Source of the DNA: Trichomonas vaginalis G3
Lineage: Eukaryota > Parabasalia > Trichomonadida > Trichomonadidae
Direction of reading: 5' to 3'
Assembly: GCF_026262505.1 (NCBI RefSeq)
Contig: NC_067206.1
Coordinates: 26,303,896 to 26,367,895 of the forward strand
Length of the DNA: 64,000 bases
Made by a program: the position numbers and the translations under genes. Shown here piece after piece: positions 38,412-49,379 of this stretch. Position 1 is the first letter of the stretch; each line of letters starts with the position of its first letter. Under the pieces are notes generated by a model. It was not told the origin of the DNA and did no database searches. It saw only the letters and a list, made by a program, of their open reading frames with translations.

Positions 38412-39611
38412 ATGGATTATCATTCTCCAAAAGAGTATGGAAAATCCAAAAGGCAAACTCAAAACTTCAACGATTATGATTCATTAAGTCCAAGCCGTTT
38501 ATCTCCAATCAAATCAAGCCAATCTAAAAATACGTTAAAAAGCTTATTAGAGTATGAAAAGTCATTCCTTGAAACAGAGCAAAAGCTAATGGAAGAAAAG
38601 AGAAATTTAGAGAAAAGAAAGGAAATTGCAGAAGAAAAACTTCAATCTCAAACAAAACCCGTTGAATCAACAAAAAATATCAATTTACTTAATGAAAATT
38701 CCGAAATTGCAGAAAGTCTCGTCGATCAAGATTACATTTACAACATAGAAAAAGAAATTCAAATTGAATCTTCTAAAATTGCTGATTTACGTGCCATTTT
38801 AGACAATCCTCCTAGAAGACAATCACAATATGAAGTACCAAGTAATCCATCAGTTCATGAAACTAAAAATCACATTGATTTAGTTTGTGATTCAATTAGA
38901 CGAAAACAACAAGAGGTTAAAGAACAAAAAGAAAGTATTAAGCAACTTGAAAGAGAAAATAAACAGGTTCGAGATGATTTAGAGGCCGAATACAATGAAC
39001 GAAATAAACAAATTCAAAAATTAAGAAAAATTGTTGCAAAACTCAAACAAAACAGTGAATCAAAAGAACAAGAAGTTAACAGAATAAACGAATTAAAGAG
39101 AAAACTTTCAAACCTCAATGAAACTAAAGAAGAGTTATTGATTCACCTAAATAGAGACGAAATTGCAACTCCAAAACTTGATGACCTTCAAAACGAAATT
39201 GAAAAACTAAAGAAGACATTAATTGAAAAAGAAAATATATTACGATCTGAAGAGAATTTTTATGAACAAGTAAAATGTGAAGTTGACTCATTAAAGAATC
39301 AAGTTTCAAGAAAAGAAGCAACACTAGAAGCAAATGAGAAGGATATTAGTAGAATGGAAGAGAAAGTTGATGCTTCTGGAAACGGATTTGATAATGCACT
39401 TAAAACAATGAAGAATCCTTCAGGATCTGCAACTGATGATATATATACGTACACACCACATCATAGTTTGGATTCAAAGCGTCCTTCTGCTCTTGAATTA
39501 AATACTAATTATAGTTCAACAGAATTATCAGTTTCCAAAGTAAGTTCTAATAGTATTTCAAATAGTCCAACATCTCCATACATAGATGAACTGGTTAGCT
39601 TGTTTAGTTAA
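38412..39611 (+). CDS. Coiled-coil protein (399 aa)
   Basis: An N-terminal 45 residues rich in Ser and Pro (SLSPSRLSPIKSSQSKN) precede a long coiled coil (about 50-320; for example LERENKQVRDDLEAEYNERN). A Ser/Thr-rich tail follows, with many SP sites (SNSISNSPTSPYIDELV). These SP sites could be targets of proline-directed kinases. Unbroken. It probably belongs with the preceding gene in a cytoskeletal function; it is not a close paralogue by eye. Confidence 0.7.
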   Translation: MDYHSPKEYGKSKRQTQNFNDYDSLSPSRLSPIKSSQSKNTLKSLLEYEKSFLETEQKLMEEKRNLEKRKEIAEEKLQSQTKPVESTKNINLLNENSEIAESLVDQDYIYNIEKEIQIESSKIADLRAILDNPPRRQSQYEVPSNPSVHETKNHIDLVCDSIRRKQQEVKEQKESIKQLERENKQVRDDLEAEYNERNKQIQKLRKIVAKLKQNSESKEQEVNRINELKRKLSNLNETKEELLIHLNRDEIATPKLDDLQNEIEKLKKTLIEKENILRSEENFYEQVKCEVDSLKNQVSRKEATLEANEKDISRMEEKVDASGNGFDNALKTMKNPSGSATDDIYTYTPHHSLDSKRPSALELNTNYSSTELSVSKVSSNSISNSPTSPYIDELVSLFS

Positions 39612-40314
39612 TTTCAATACATTTATATATTTATTTCTTGTTTGAATAAACCTAAAATCACTCATATCCATTTTCGTCTAAAAATAATTCTTAAGGATTA
39701 ATATCTTCTGAGAAAAAGTTATTGCATTATATCATATGTAATCACTGTATTCGACTAAGCAATATCATGAAAATAATCCATCCAAGCTATTTATATCTCA
39801 AAAGCCAATGATAGCAAAATTCTTGGTTCAAAATATTTTACAAAATAAATTAGTCAGGGGAGATTCGACGGAATATTTATGCACAAAAAGGCTTGCTTAA
39901 GGATCAACATCGCAAAATCCAGGAATTCCAGCATTTACATAATCTTATATCCATGGATCACAATGCACACATATTGAAAAGTACCAATGCCTTTAGATTT
40001 AAAAAAAGTTCAAGTAAAGTATTCTGTCATTTGCAGTTAAATAAAACCTAACATCAAAAAAAAGCCAAACTTTCGCCTTCATTGGTTCAAATTGATAGGT
40101 TATACAAAAACTATTTTTCGAGGAAATAACATATTTTTTGTATTTAAAGGCACAAAAACCTCTAGATAGGATTGACTAGAAAAGGCGAATCTTTCAGAGG
40201 TGATATAGTGGGGAACATGGAGCAATTTTGCTCTCAAACTTTCCCATCTTACATTCAAAATTACCGCTTGGTATAGACTTTTTGAAATGGTATGGACTTT
40301 TTTTACTGACGTTA
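39612..40314. other. Intergenic, no gene recognised
   Basis: 700 bases of AT-rich sequence between convergent genes. Short frames are seen on both strands without family resemblance. No repeats. Confidence 0.6.
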
Positions 40315-41536
40315 TTATTTACTAAAAATCTTTCCAGAAAAATCAAAAACATCAAGACGCATTTTATCACTAGGACTGCTATCTACATTTTTGCCTGTTT
40401 GAATCAATTTGAATGATATAAATTTATCATTTGTGTTTAGTGTATATTTTCGAATTTCTCCTGCATTTAATGGCGATTGATTGACTTCATGAATTATTTT
40501 TGTTTCTCCTTTAAAAGTTGTTCCTTCAACTTTCCACGTTTGAAGCCGACATGCAGAGTAACTTCCCCCACCAGGGAATGTCCTAACAATATATTCAGTC
40601 AGTTGAATTGCAAAGTTTTGTTTTATCTTCCACTGAACCCAAGAATTAGGAATATTTTCAGTACTAAAACATGCATCAGTTCTATATTTATTAATTACAT
40701 CAAGAGAGCCTGATTCTATAGATGAAGCAAACATTTCCGCTTTCGAAATAATTATTTGCTTTAATTAAAATTCTATCACTAGATTTAGGATTTCTGGATC
40801 TTAGTAATGAATCAGAAAGTGAGTTAACAACACATTGATAGTTATTTGAATCTACTATATCTTTCATTGATTTGATAATTTGTTCATTACAAAATTCAAA
40901 ATGAATGTTTTCAATCAATGAATATAATTTTTCGTTTTCTTTTGTTAAAGAAATAACAAAGTTAGCTAATGAATCTTCATCTTTAAACACAAGTTCATTG
41001 CTGCTAAATATTTGCTGCAAAATGTCAGTTCCAAGTTTGTTCGAAATTAATTTGAGTTTATTTGAATCAATCTCATAGAAATGTGATGATATATATTTAA
41101 TGCATTCAATAATATTTTCCTGTGAAGAAATATCGTAATAAAATTCAAGTAAATCAACACAATTATTGTTATCAATTTTCATTTTGTCAATAACATGCAT
41201 TTTATATAAATTAGTGAGTTCGTGCATTTCAAGAGTAATGCCGATATGGAAAAGGTCCTTCAAAATTGTTTCATCACATTCAATATCCGTTTTATTGTAT
41301 TGAAGAATGTCTTTTAATACATTATACGTTTCGGGTGATTTTATATCTGTAAGAATATCAATTTTAGCAATATTATTGTCTAATAAATATTGAGAGTAAA
41401 AAGTTTGAGAAATTGCAACTGCAAATGATTTAGTAAGTGTGATTTCAACGTTGTTGATTGACAATATAACTTTGTCAAGCGCTTGGTAGTTATTAATTCT
41501 CTGTAAGATTTGGTTATTGAGCTGAATCAAGACCAT
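40315..41536 (-). pseudogene. BTB/BACK/discoidin-domain protein, frameshifted
   Basis: The first frame starts with an ATG and encodes a BTB fold (ILSINNVEITLTKSFAVAIS, then ETYNVLKDILQYNKTDIECD) and a BACK-like helical region. A frame change near 40,700-40,735 leads into a discoidin (F5/8 type C) domain: SLDVINKYRTDACFSTENIP, then SWVQWKIKQNFAIQLTEYIV, YSACRLQTWKVEG and DKFISFKLIQTG. This BTB-BACK-F5/8C order is that of BTBD9-like proteins, which occur widely in trichomonads as probable ubiquitin-ligase adaptors. One frame change is seen; a sequence error or a recent pseudogene are both possible. A perfect Inr lies upstream. Confidence 0.65.
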
Positions 41537-41592
41537 TATTTTTTACGCCCGTAAAAATTGAGGGGGGCACAAACTTGCTCAGTGAGGTGAAG

Positions 41593-41602
41593 TGAAAAAT
41601 GA
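41593..41602 (-). promoter_or_regulatory. Inr core promoter of the BTB gene
   Basis: Minus strand TCATTTTTCACTT matches TCAYTWYTCA perfectly, 57 bases before the ATG. It implies that the gene was recently or still is transcribed despite the frame change. Confidence 0.7.
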
Positions 41603-41752
41603 CAGGTTTACATGTCAGAAATGTAAAGTGCCAGATTTGAAACAAAAAATGGATTAATTTATTATTATATGATAGAGAGATTTGGTAAGTTACTATCAAA
41701 TTTGTAAGTAAGGGAAAAAAGTAAGAAAGAAAAAAATTTTTAAAAAATAAAA

Positions 41753-41849
41753 AGCCACTCGCTTCGCTCGCGGTTGACAAAAAGAACAAATTCGAAAAAT
41801 AATTGTATGAAATTACGAAACTAAGCCGCGAGCGAAGCGAGCGGCTTAA
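41753..41849. repeat. Inverted pair of GC-rich segments
   Basis: AGCCACTCGCTTCGCTCGCG and its inverted near-copy GCCGCGAGCGAAGCGAGCGG lie about 47 bases apart. They are the only GC-rich words in kilobases of AT-rich DNA, and can fold into a stable hairpin; each is also partly self-complementary. They stand just outside the MULE end. Confidence 0.75.
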
Positions 41850-41939
41850 GTAAACAACATATTTCAGATTATCGATACTAAAAATTTTTTTATTTTATTA
41901 CATTTTTTTGCATTTTTTTAAAGCTTCTTAACTTAAATC

Positions 41940-42520
41940 ATGGAATGTCTCAAAGACAAAAGTAGCATACAGCATGTAAAGCTAAAGAAAGATAATCATA
42001 ATTAATACCTTAATTAATATTAGCATTTTTATGTGCAAATTTAAAAACATTCTAATACAATAAGAGCAGTTTCCAAAAGTAGCAACAGCATGCAAAGCTA
42101 AAGAAAGATAATCATAATTAAACCTTAATTTTTAATATTACGCATTTTTAGGTGCAAAATTTAAAAACATTCTAATACAATAGAGCAGTTTCCAAAAGTA
42201 GCATACAGCATGCAAAGCTAAAGAAAGATAATCATAATTAATACCTTAATTTTTAATATTACGCATTTTTAGGTGCAAAATTTAAAAACATTCTAATACA
42301 ATAAAGCAGTTTCCAAAAGTAGCATACAGCATGCAAAAGCTAAAGAAAGATAATCATAATTAATACCTCTTAAAGTTTAAAATCTGATTTTTTAAAAATC
42401 AAAATATTAACTTTAATACATACAGCTTAACCTTATACTTGTTTTCTCTTGTTAGAAAGCAATCTTACAAAGCTAACAATCCTAAAAAATAAAGAATTAA
42501 AATTTAATAATTTAATCTAA
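41940..42520. repeat. Left terminal inverted repeat of the MULE
   Basis: Four tandem copies, period about 120 bases, of a unit with TAGCATACAGCATGCAAAGC and AAAGATAATCATAATTAA, followed by a unique inner part (ATACAGCTTAACCTTATACT, then GAAAGCAATCTTACAAAGCT). The inner part matches the inverted right end to within a few differences. Confidence 0.85.
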
Positions 42521-42523
42521 CAA
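42519..42523. repeat. Target-site duplication, left copy (AACAA)
   Basis: AACAA precedes AGTTAGTATACAAG at the left end of the palindromic element. The same five bases follow the mirrored right end at 61,358-61,362. Depending on where the element end is drawn, the duplication is 5, 6 or 7 bases. Confidence 0.7.
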
Positions 42524-42748
42524 AGTTAGTATACAAGTCTTGGGTATGGTGGCATTGCGTTCTACCTTACCCAATACTTGTGAATTTGACACTTTACAAA
42601 ACTGTTAACGTATATTTTACAACATGAACGCAAAAACTAATTTAACCTTAAATATTTACAAAGCCGCCAACCACTTCACTAACGAACTCACTAATGTAAA
42701 AAATAAACGTTCTCACTATCGTTCTCACTAACGACTTCACTAATGTTC

Positions 42749-43033
42749 TCATAAATTTTCCTCAATATCTTCATCATCAGTGTTAACCCTATTGTAGTCA
42801 TACTTGAAGCCATAAACTTTCTCTAACTTCTTAACGTACAATTTACATAACTTACCTTCGTCATCGTATGGTTTAATGATATAACTATTTCTATCTTTAT
42901 ACACAGTCAATGAAAAGTCAACTGGTCTCGGATGTATTTGAAAGAACATGTTATGCTCAGGAAGGAAGAATAAATATTTAAATGTATGTTTGTTATACTG
43001 TGGAATTCGAATGAGTTGCTTTTGTTCTGTCAT
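42749..43033 (-). CDS. HNH-type tail-domain protein, left arm (94 aa)
   Basis: The product (IPQYNKHTFKYLFFLPEHNM, later KLYVKKLEKVYGFKYD) corresponds to the domain after the HNH motif in the larger nucleases (DYGKHTFEFYYY to KFKKLYG), but has no HNH part. It ends in an acidic tail (DDEDIEENL). The copy in the right arm differs by one residue only. It may be a free DNA- or protein-binding version of the nuclease tail. Unbroken. Confidence 0.6.
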   Translation of the reverse strand: MTEQKQLIRIPQYNKHTFKYLFFLPEHNMFFQIHPRPVDFSLTVYKDRNSYIIKPYDDEGKLCKLYVKKLEKVYGFKYDYNRVNTDDEDIEENL

Positions 43034-43134
43034 TTACATCCAAATAAAAAATTTCAGTAAACTTAAAAATAAAATAAAAAATTAATGATATCACCACCCG
43101 CACACGTATGAAAACATAGCACAAAAATAAATTT

Positions 43135-43182
43135 AGGGTAGAAGGTTAGATCTAACCCGATATCTAACCTCTTTTCTAACCT
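43135..43182. repeat. Hairpin module, word GGTTAGA, left arm
   Basis: Same layout as in the Polinton, with the word changed in all inner copies to GGTTAGA/TCTAACC; the outermost forward word still reads GGGTAGA. It is preceded by AAAATAAATTTA, lies 47 bases beyond the stop of the coiled-coil gene, and has a mirrored copy in the right arm. Confidence 0.8.
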
Positions 43183-43228
43183 AGCCGCAAAGCGGCTCTG
43201 ACCCTTTGGGTCTGTTGAATTCATTGCT

Positions 43229-43465
43229 TTATAACTCTCTTCCTTTCTCCAACTCTTCTAACTTCTTCTTAAGTTCAGCAATGTTGTCCTCATGAAGTTT
43301 AATCTTCCTTAATATACCTTCTCTATCTAATGGTTGCTTTATCTTTCTAAACTGAACTCTACCATCCTTCATAGTATGAATGTAAAAACCTTCTGGAATA
43401 GTTCCTGATTTAATGTATTCTACCAAAAACTTTTGTTTCATTGCTTCAGTGACTTTAGTCGTCAT
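43229..43465 (-). CDS. Small coiled-coil protein, left arm (78 aa)
   Basis: The first half (YIKSGTIPEGFYIHTMKDGR, then VQFRKIKQP) resembles part of the 194-aa protein at 13,720. The second half is a short coiled coil (LHEDNIAELKKKLEELEKGR). The two arms encode identical proteins. Function is unknown. It is preceded by a GC-richer leader (TTACTCTAAGGTGAAGC on the plus strand). Confidence 0.6.
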   Translation of the reverse strand: MTTKVTEAMKQKFLVEYIKSGTIPEGFYIHTMKDGRVQFRKIKQPLDREGILRKIKLHEDNIAELKKKLEELEKGREL

Positions 43466-43469
43466 TTTA

Positions 43470-44165
43470 CTCTAAGGTGAAGCTAGCACAGCGATAATGG
43501 ATTTCATGACTTTTTAGTATTTCATGCAATCTTAACAGATAGCCTTATAAGTACTTCCAGTGTCCCTAGCTGTCCCTCCTTTTTATATAACTCCATGACA
43601 TTTATAATCTCGCGAAACTTAACAGGTAGCATAACAGATTAAAATCAGATGAGGTTTTGAACCAAAATTTCTAAGCAACGTTGTCAAGGATTTTGAGGAA
43701 CTAGGGACAGAGTGTGGCAAAGTCCAGGATTTAATTTATCTTCATCTGTTTCATCAGCTATCTCATCTAATATGCCAATATTTTATTCATAACTCGTGGC
43801 AAACTCACTAACTTTCGTTATGTTCATCTGCATGCTTCATCTGATAGAAAGTATGACTTTCATTTATTCTGTGAGATAATGAAAACTACTAGGGACAGAG
43901 ATCATGGCAAAGTTTATGACTTTCATTAATTCTGTGAGATAATGAAAACTACTAGGGACAGAGACCATGGCAAAGTTTATGATTTAATTTATTCTCTCAC
44001 TAACAACAAACACAAACTCCAACACTAACATCAAGTACTAACTTCAGCACAAATGACAAACACTAACAACAAACACAAACTCCAACACTAACATCAAGTA
44101 CTAACTTCAGCACAAATGACAAACACTAACAACAAACACAAACTCCAACACTAACGACAAAAATA
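43470..44165. repeat. Non-coding region with two tandem repeats, left arm
   Basis: Two copies of a roughly 60-bp unit (TGAAAACTACTAGGGACAGA, about 43,870-43,985) are followed by about two and a half copies of a 63-bp unit (CTAACAACAAACACAAACTC, 44,000-44,160). It is mirrored at 59,710-60,415. No gene. Confidence 0.8.
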
Positions 44166-44172
44166 AATGTCC

Positions 44173-46953
44173 TCACTTCTTAACAAAGTAATATGTGCTT
44201 CTTACACCACCATAGCTCAAACGTTTCTTTTCAAACATCGATTGAAACTTATTTTGAGCCATTGGCTTTAGTCTCTTTTTCTTCAAATACGCCAAGAAAT
44301 CTTCTTCACATCTTTTCACTTCATAGCCTTCTTTAAACTCCTCCTTGTTAAGTTCTATGAAATCCTTTATCTCATTCTTTGTTGCAATGGCTTCTTCACG
44401 AACGACATCGTGAACTATTTCATCATTGCATTCATGTATGACCTCCTCACTGTTCTCATGAACTATTTCAACACTGTTCTCATGTATGACCTCCTCACTG
44501 TTCTCATGAACTATTTCATCATTGCATTCATGTATGACCTCCTCACTGTTCTCATGAACTATTTCATCATTGCATTCATGTATGACCTCCTCACTGTTCT
44601 CATGAACTATTTCAACACTGTTTTCATGTATGACCTCCTCACTGTTCTCATGAACTATTTCATCATTGTTTTCATGAACGACCTCCTTACTGTTCTCATG
44701 AACTATTTCATCATTGCATTCATGAACGACCTCCTTACTGTCTTTCATAAGCGTTTCAAAGTCTCCTTTACTCATTACTTCAATCTCATGCTGTTCACAG
44801 TAGTACTTAAACTCACTGTATATGTCTTTGTTGTATGTTATATTGCTTCCCATGTACTCCATGAATTTTTCAAGCACTTCCTCATAATTCACTGTTTCTT
44901 TCTTTCCACGACCTTCTAATATCATACTTGCTTCGTAAATATAACTTCTTGCAGAACCGTCTCGCTTTCTACTTCTCTTCACAAATTCTCTCATCTTGCC
45001 GCCAAATACATTTGAACTACATGCAAAGAATTCATTCTCCTTCGCAAATTCTTTATATCTTCTGTAGCACTCTGTACAATTCCATCCGGATACAAACTTT
45101 TCATAGAACTCCTCGTAAAACATTTGGTAAGGTGTTTTGTTCATTTCGATGAGTTCTTGTTTAGCCCTGGTGAATGGTATCTTCCTTACATCAAATTCAC
45201 TTAAATCTTTCTTCATGAAGTACGTCAGTAAGTTTGAATAAAACTCTTCATTAAAGCTTTCAATGAGATTTGAGAAATATTCGTAATTTCCTTTGTATCT
45301 GCTGCTTACGTCAATGACAACAAATCTTCTGTCGTCTTTGTCAATCTTTACTGAGTTGAAGTTGTTAGATATCATGATGATATTACAAACATTCTCTATC
45401 TTTCTTACTGGCTGACACTTCTGATTTAAGTCCAACTGAGTCTCTGTTACTATTGACTTTAGTGCGTCGTGGTTCATGACCTTAGACGTATCGCATGAGC
45501 TTAGTTCATTGCATACGATGAGCTTCATGTTCTCAATAGCAGCATTGAATCTACCAACCACATTCTCTATTGCCGTTATATTATTGTTGGCGTACTTGCT
45601 AATGAGCTCGCATAGAACATTACTAAGTACATTCTTACCAGTTCCTTGCTTTCCTATTAACAAAAGTACTGTTCCAGTCTTTCCACAAGGATTTTGAACG
45701 ATGTAGGCGAACCAGTTCAAAACATACTCATAAAGCTCTTCATCCTCATTACATATGACATCGTGAACATGTTTCAAATATCCTTCAATAATGCTTTCAT
45801 CTACTTCATTCAGTACCTCATACTCATATCCTCTGAAATAGCTGTAAATGTCATCTCTTTCGTCAAAGAATCTCATGCCTGACTTCATAAGATAGTTCTT
45901 GTTCTGACCCGCTTCATAAATCATCAGTGCGTTCACATCCTTCTCTCTCAATACGTCCTACATAAACACTCTTCATGAGCTTATTGAATTCCTTGCTATC
46001 TACTGACACAAGTGTTGTTGTGTCTCGTATTCCATCATAATCTTTCACTAGATATGTCATACGTGCTCCGTCAATAACGACAACACATCTTCTTAAGTCA
46101 TTTATAACACTAGCTATGTCAATACCGTCTTCACTCATGTACTTATTTTTCTCAAGTCCTTTAGTGTGAAAGTGTCTCTAAGTTCTATTTCAAGCAATTC
46201 ATTTACACATCCTTTGCAATACTTCTCTATAAAATATTTCTGTCGTTCTTTACTAAGTTTCTTAACAGCTCTGAAGAACCATGTGTTTTGACTCAAACAT
46301 CCTTCACAACTTCTCTCATTCATTCCTAGTTCTTTCATGTCATTATCTTCAACCTCTATGGTCTCATTGACTAAGGTCAAAGGGTTCTTAGTCATTGCTG
46401 GTCTTATCTGAAACAATGTTTGTGCAACAGGTTTAACTAGTTCAGCAACGTCCTTCCTTAATATGAATAGCTGTTTCCACTCATCTTTGCTAACAGTTCT
46501 TTCATAACCACTGACAGTAATGATTTCATTTGCTGACCTTAGACACTTATGTTCTATCATTTGTATTGCTTTTGTGTAAGGCTTTCGTGAGCATAGGTTG
46601 TATATGTCATTCCTGCAATGTTCATTCATGCCAATAGTACTAAATCCTTTCTTTGCTGTTGAGTGCATAATATCCATTAGTTCCTGTGTTCGTATTGCTG
46701 TCTCATAAAATACAACAAGACCTTTGTCATCTATGACGTACTTACCGAAAACATTGCTTATATTCTTTAACCATGAAATAACATCCTCATTCATGCTGTC
46801 AAACATGAAGTAAGGTCTTACATACTCTTCACTTATAAGATACTCCACAAAGTACTTGTTAAGCTCTATGTCCTCGTGAGCGATTTCATTAGGTTTGATA
46901 TTAGTTCCTTTTGTCATTGCTGTCATGTACTTCACTCTCATAGTTCCTTTCAA
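44173..46953 (-). pseudogene. SF3 (D5-like) helicase region, left arm
   Basis: The region encodes an N-terminal part with a Cys cluster (CEGCLSQ and CKGC), probably zinc-binding. It also encodes the SF3 core: Walker A GKQGTGKN, Walker B-like LIVCNEL and IIMISNN, closely related to the Polinton helicase at 3,301. A C-terminal part carries tandem 16-residue repeats of the HENSEEVIHECNDEIV type. The last 60 residues are basic (AYLKKKRLKPMAQNKFQSMF). The helicase would unwind the element for replication. This copy is broken, with about two breaks; the right-arm copy is more complete. Confidence 0.75.
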
Positions 46954-47041
46954 TAGCGTAAAAGTACTTCATTGTTTCATAACTGCTCTAAATTCTGTTC
47001 AAAATTCGTACAACATAACTTTTTAACATTAGTGAAAGAAC

Positions 47042-47206
47042 ATGAGCGAAACAACAACATCTAACATTACAGAAGAAGTCAATGACAATGCCGATGAAAA
47101 CATTACAGAAGGAGCTAGTGAAAATATTGACGAGTTCAGTGAGGAAGAAGATATTGAGGACGTCAATGAGAACGTTAGTGGGAACAAACTCAATGGGAAA
47201 CATTGA
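47042..47206 (+). CDS. Short acidic protein, left arm (54 aa)
   Basis: A 54-codon frame from ATG to stop encodes a very acidic chain (EFSEEEDIEDVNENVSGN). It overlaps the first bases of the HNH frame that follows. Its acidic pattern is like the tail of the 94-aa proteins of the same element. Mirrored in the right arm. It may be a real small protein or a leader of the HNH gene; not decided. Confidence 0.35.
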   Translation: MSETTTSNITEEVNDNADENITEGASENIDEFSEEEDIEDVNENVSGNKLNGKH

Positions 47207-47745
47207 GAAATCATGAAGATTATGAGATTTGTACGACATATCCTTTTACTATTCGTCGAAAGAAAAACAAACATATTAAGAGTGAATGCTTAAATAATCA
47301 TGGTTATATTGAGCTTAGTTTAAACAACAAAACACATTTAAAGCATAGAATTATTGCAGAACAGTGGATTGAAAATCCAAACAATTTGAAAGAAATAGAC
47401 CATATAAATCATGATAGAACGGACAACAGAATCTCAAACCTTCGTTGGTGTTCTAAATCTGAAAACAATAGAAATAAAAGCAAGTATGGCGATATAGTTT
47501 ATGAGTTCGTTGATGAAATATCTGACGAAGCTGTTGAAATAACAGATTATGGTAAGCATTCGTTTGAGTTCTACTACTATGTTGAGAATGAGGACGCATT
47601 CTATTATTATACAGGTCTTAACTATCGAAAACTTCATATAAACTTTACAAAAACAGGTGCTGCTTATGTTTGTATGATAGATACAGAAAACAAGAGAGTA
47701 ATCTTATGCATAAACAAATTCAAACGCTTGTACGGCTTCATGTAG
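47203..47745 (+). CDS. HNH endonuclease, left arm (about 180 aa)
   Basis: HNH motif EIDHINHDRTDNRISNLRWC with SENNRNKS, then the shared tail domain (EITDYGKHSFEFYYYVENED to NKFKRLYGFM). It is about half identical to the HNH gene of the Polinton (12,938) and identical in length to the right-arm copy. No ATG opens the frame; it begins at a TTG or within the overlapping short acidic frame. It cuts or nicks DNA by family; in an inverted-repeat element it might act at the arms. Confidence 0.7.
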   Translation: MRNHEDYEICTTYPFTIRRKKNKHIKSECLNNHGYIELSLNNKTHLKHRIIAEQWIENPNNLKEIDHINHDRTDNRISNLRWCSKSENNRNKSKYGDIVYEFVDEISDEAVEITDYGKHSFEFYYYVENEDAFYYYTGLNYRKLHINFTKTGAAYVCMIDTENKRVILCINKFKRLYGFM

Positions 47746-47952
47746 GACAAACATTATTTTTCAACACTAACGCCAACACGTAGGACAAACATTCATGACT
47801 AACATTACTGTATAACATAAATGATTTGTCATGATTTAATCGTAAATGTTTTGTCATGATTTCATCGTACATGTTTTGTCATGATTTCATCGTACATGTT
47901 TTGTCAAGACTTCTTCATCGTAATGAGCGTAAATGATCCAAAAATATATTTT

Positions 47953-48001
47953 AGGTGAAGAGGTGAGATCTCACCTCTTTTCTCACCTCTTTTCTCACCT
48001 C
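47953..48001. repeat. Hairpin module, word GGTGAGA, left arm
   Basis: AAAATATATTTT, then AGGTGAAGAGGTGAGA, then TCTCACCTCTTTTCTCACCT and a third TCTCACC. Layout is as in the Polinton modules but with the word GGTGAGA in place of GGGTAGA. The mirror copy is at 55,834-55,882. Confidence 0.85.
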
Positions 48002-48446
48002 ATGAATTTTCATGACTTCTTCATCGTACATGTTTTGTCATGATTTCATCGTAATGAGCGTAAATGTTTTGTCATGACTTCATCGTATATGTTTTGTCGA
48101 ACTTAAACATAAATGTTTTGTCAAGACTTCATCGAAACTAAACGTATATGTTTTGTCATGACTTCTTCGTAATGAACGTATATGTTTTGTCAAGACTTCT
48201 TCGTATATGTTTTGTCATGATTTAATCGTATATGTTTTGTCATGATTTAATCGTATATGTTTTGTCAAGACTTCTTCATCGTAATGAGCGTAAATGTTTT
48301 GTCATGATTTCATCGTAAATGTTTTGTCAAGACTTCTTCGTATATGTTTTGTCATGATTTAATCGTACATGTTTTGTCAAGACTTCTTCATCGTAATGAG
48401 CGTAAATGTTTTGTGAAGAATATAACAACCGCCTGAATTCAGACGG

Positions 48447-48749
48447 TTGCTTTTTATACAAAATTCACACAGGAAAATTCTTGAGTTTTGGTTGAAAGAA
48501 TACGGTCAAGCCAAAAGTGGCTCGACCTCAAAACAAACATTTTATGAGCTTACTAAGGCATTTATGAATGAATTCAAAGGTATTTGCATACATCCTGACC
48601 TCGTTCATTTTGTTGCTGAATGGTGCTCTGTAAAGTATGCATTTTATGTCAAAGATATTATGGACTCCATAGATAAGAAAGTTCATGAGAAGTTAGATGA
48701 AGAAGAACTCGAAGATACAGTAGAGAATGCAAAAACAAACATTTTATGA
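48447..48749 (+). CDS. KilA-N protein fragment, left arm (100 aa)
   Basis: The frame keeps the second half of a KilA-N domain (GICIHPDLVHFVAEWCSVKY) and the charged segment DKKVHEKLDEEELEDTVENA, found nearly unchanged in the Polinton gene at 10,844. It lacks the typical domain start, so it is a partial copy. A second shorter copy of its middle part follows at 48,735-48,820. Just before it lies the hairpin AACCGCCTGAATTCAGACGG. The right arm holds the identical fragment. It is unlikely to be functional. Confidence 0.5.
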   Translation: MLFIQNSHRKILEFWLKEYGQAKSGSTSKQTFYELTKAFMNEFKGICIHPDLVHFVAEWCSVKYAFYVKDIMDSIDKKVHEKLDEEELEDTVENAKTNIL

Positions 48750-49379
48750 GCTTACTAAGGCATTTATGAATGAATTCAAAGGTATTTGCATACATCCTGA
48801 CCTCGTTCATTTTGTTGTTGAATTCAGCAAAAATAATGTTTAGGGTAGATGGTTTTTAGGTGTCACTACGTCACCATGTCACCAGGTTAATTAACTTCTC
48901 TTAAAATTACTGACAACATGACATTTAGACAACAGTCCAGGAAATATATTTTATCGTATATGTTTTGTCATGATTTTATCGTTTATGTTTTGTCATGACT
49001 TCATCGTAATGAACGTAAATGTTTTGTCATGATTTCATCGTATATGTTTTGTCAAGTTTCATCGTATATGTTTTGTCAAACATGAACGTAAATGTTTTGT
49101 CAAACATGAACGTAAATGTTTTGTCATGATTTAATCGTAATGAGTGTAAATGATTTCATATAATTGCTTACCTCGGAAAACCGAGAGAAGAGATTCCATA
49201 TGAAAATCGCAAGAATTTGGCTCCTGGTTTGAAATATTATTATGTTCATAGACTTCATCGTATATGTTTTGTCAAACATGAGCGTATATGTTTTGTCATG
49301 ATTTCATCGTACATGTTTTGTCATGATTTCATCGTATATGCTTTGTCATGATGATTTCATCGAAACTAAACGTATATGT

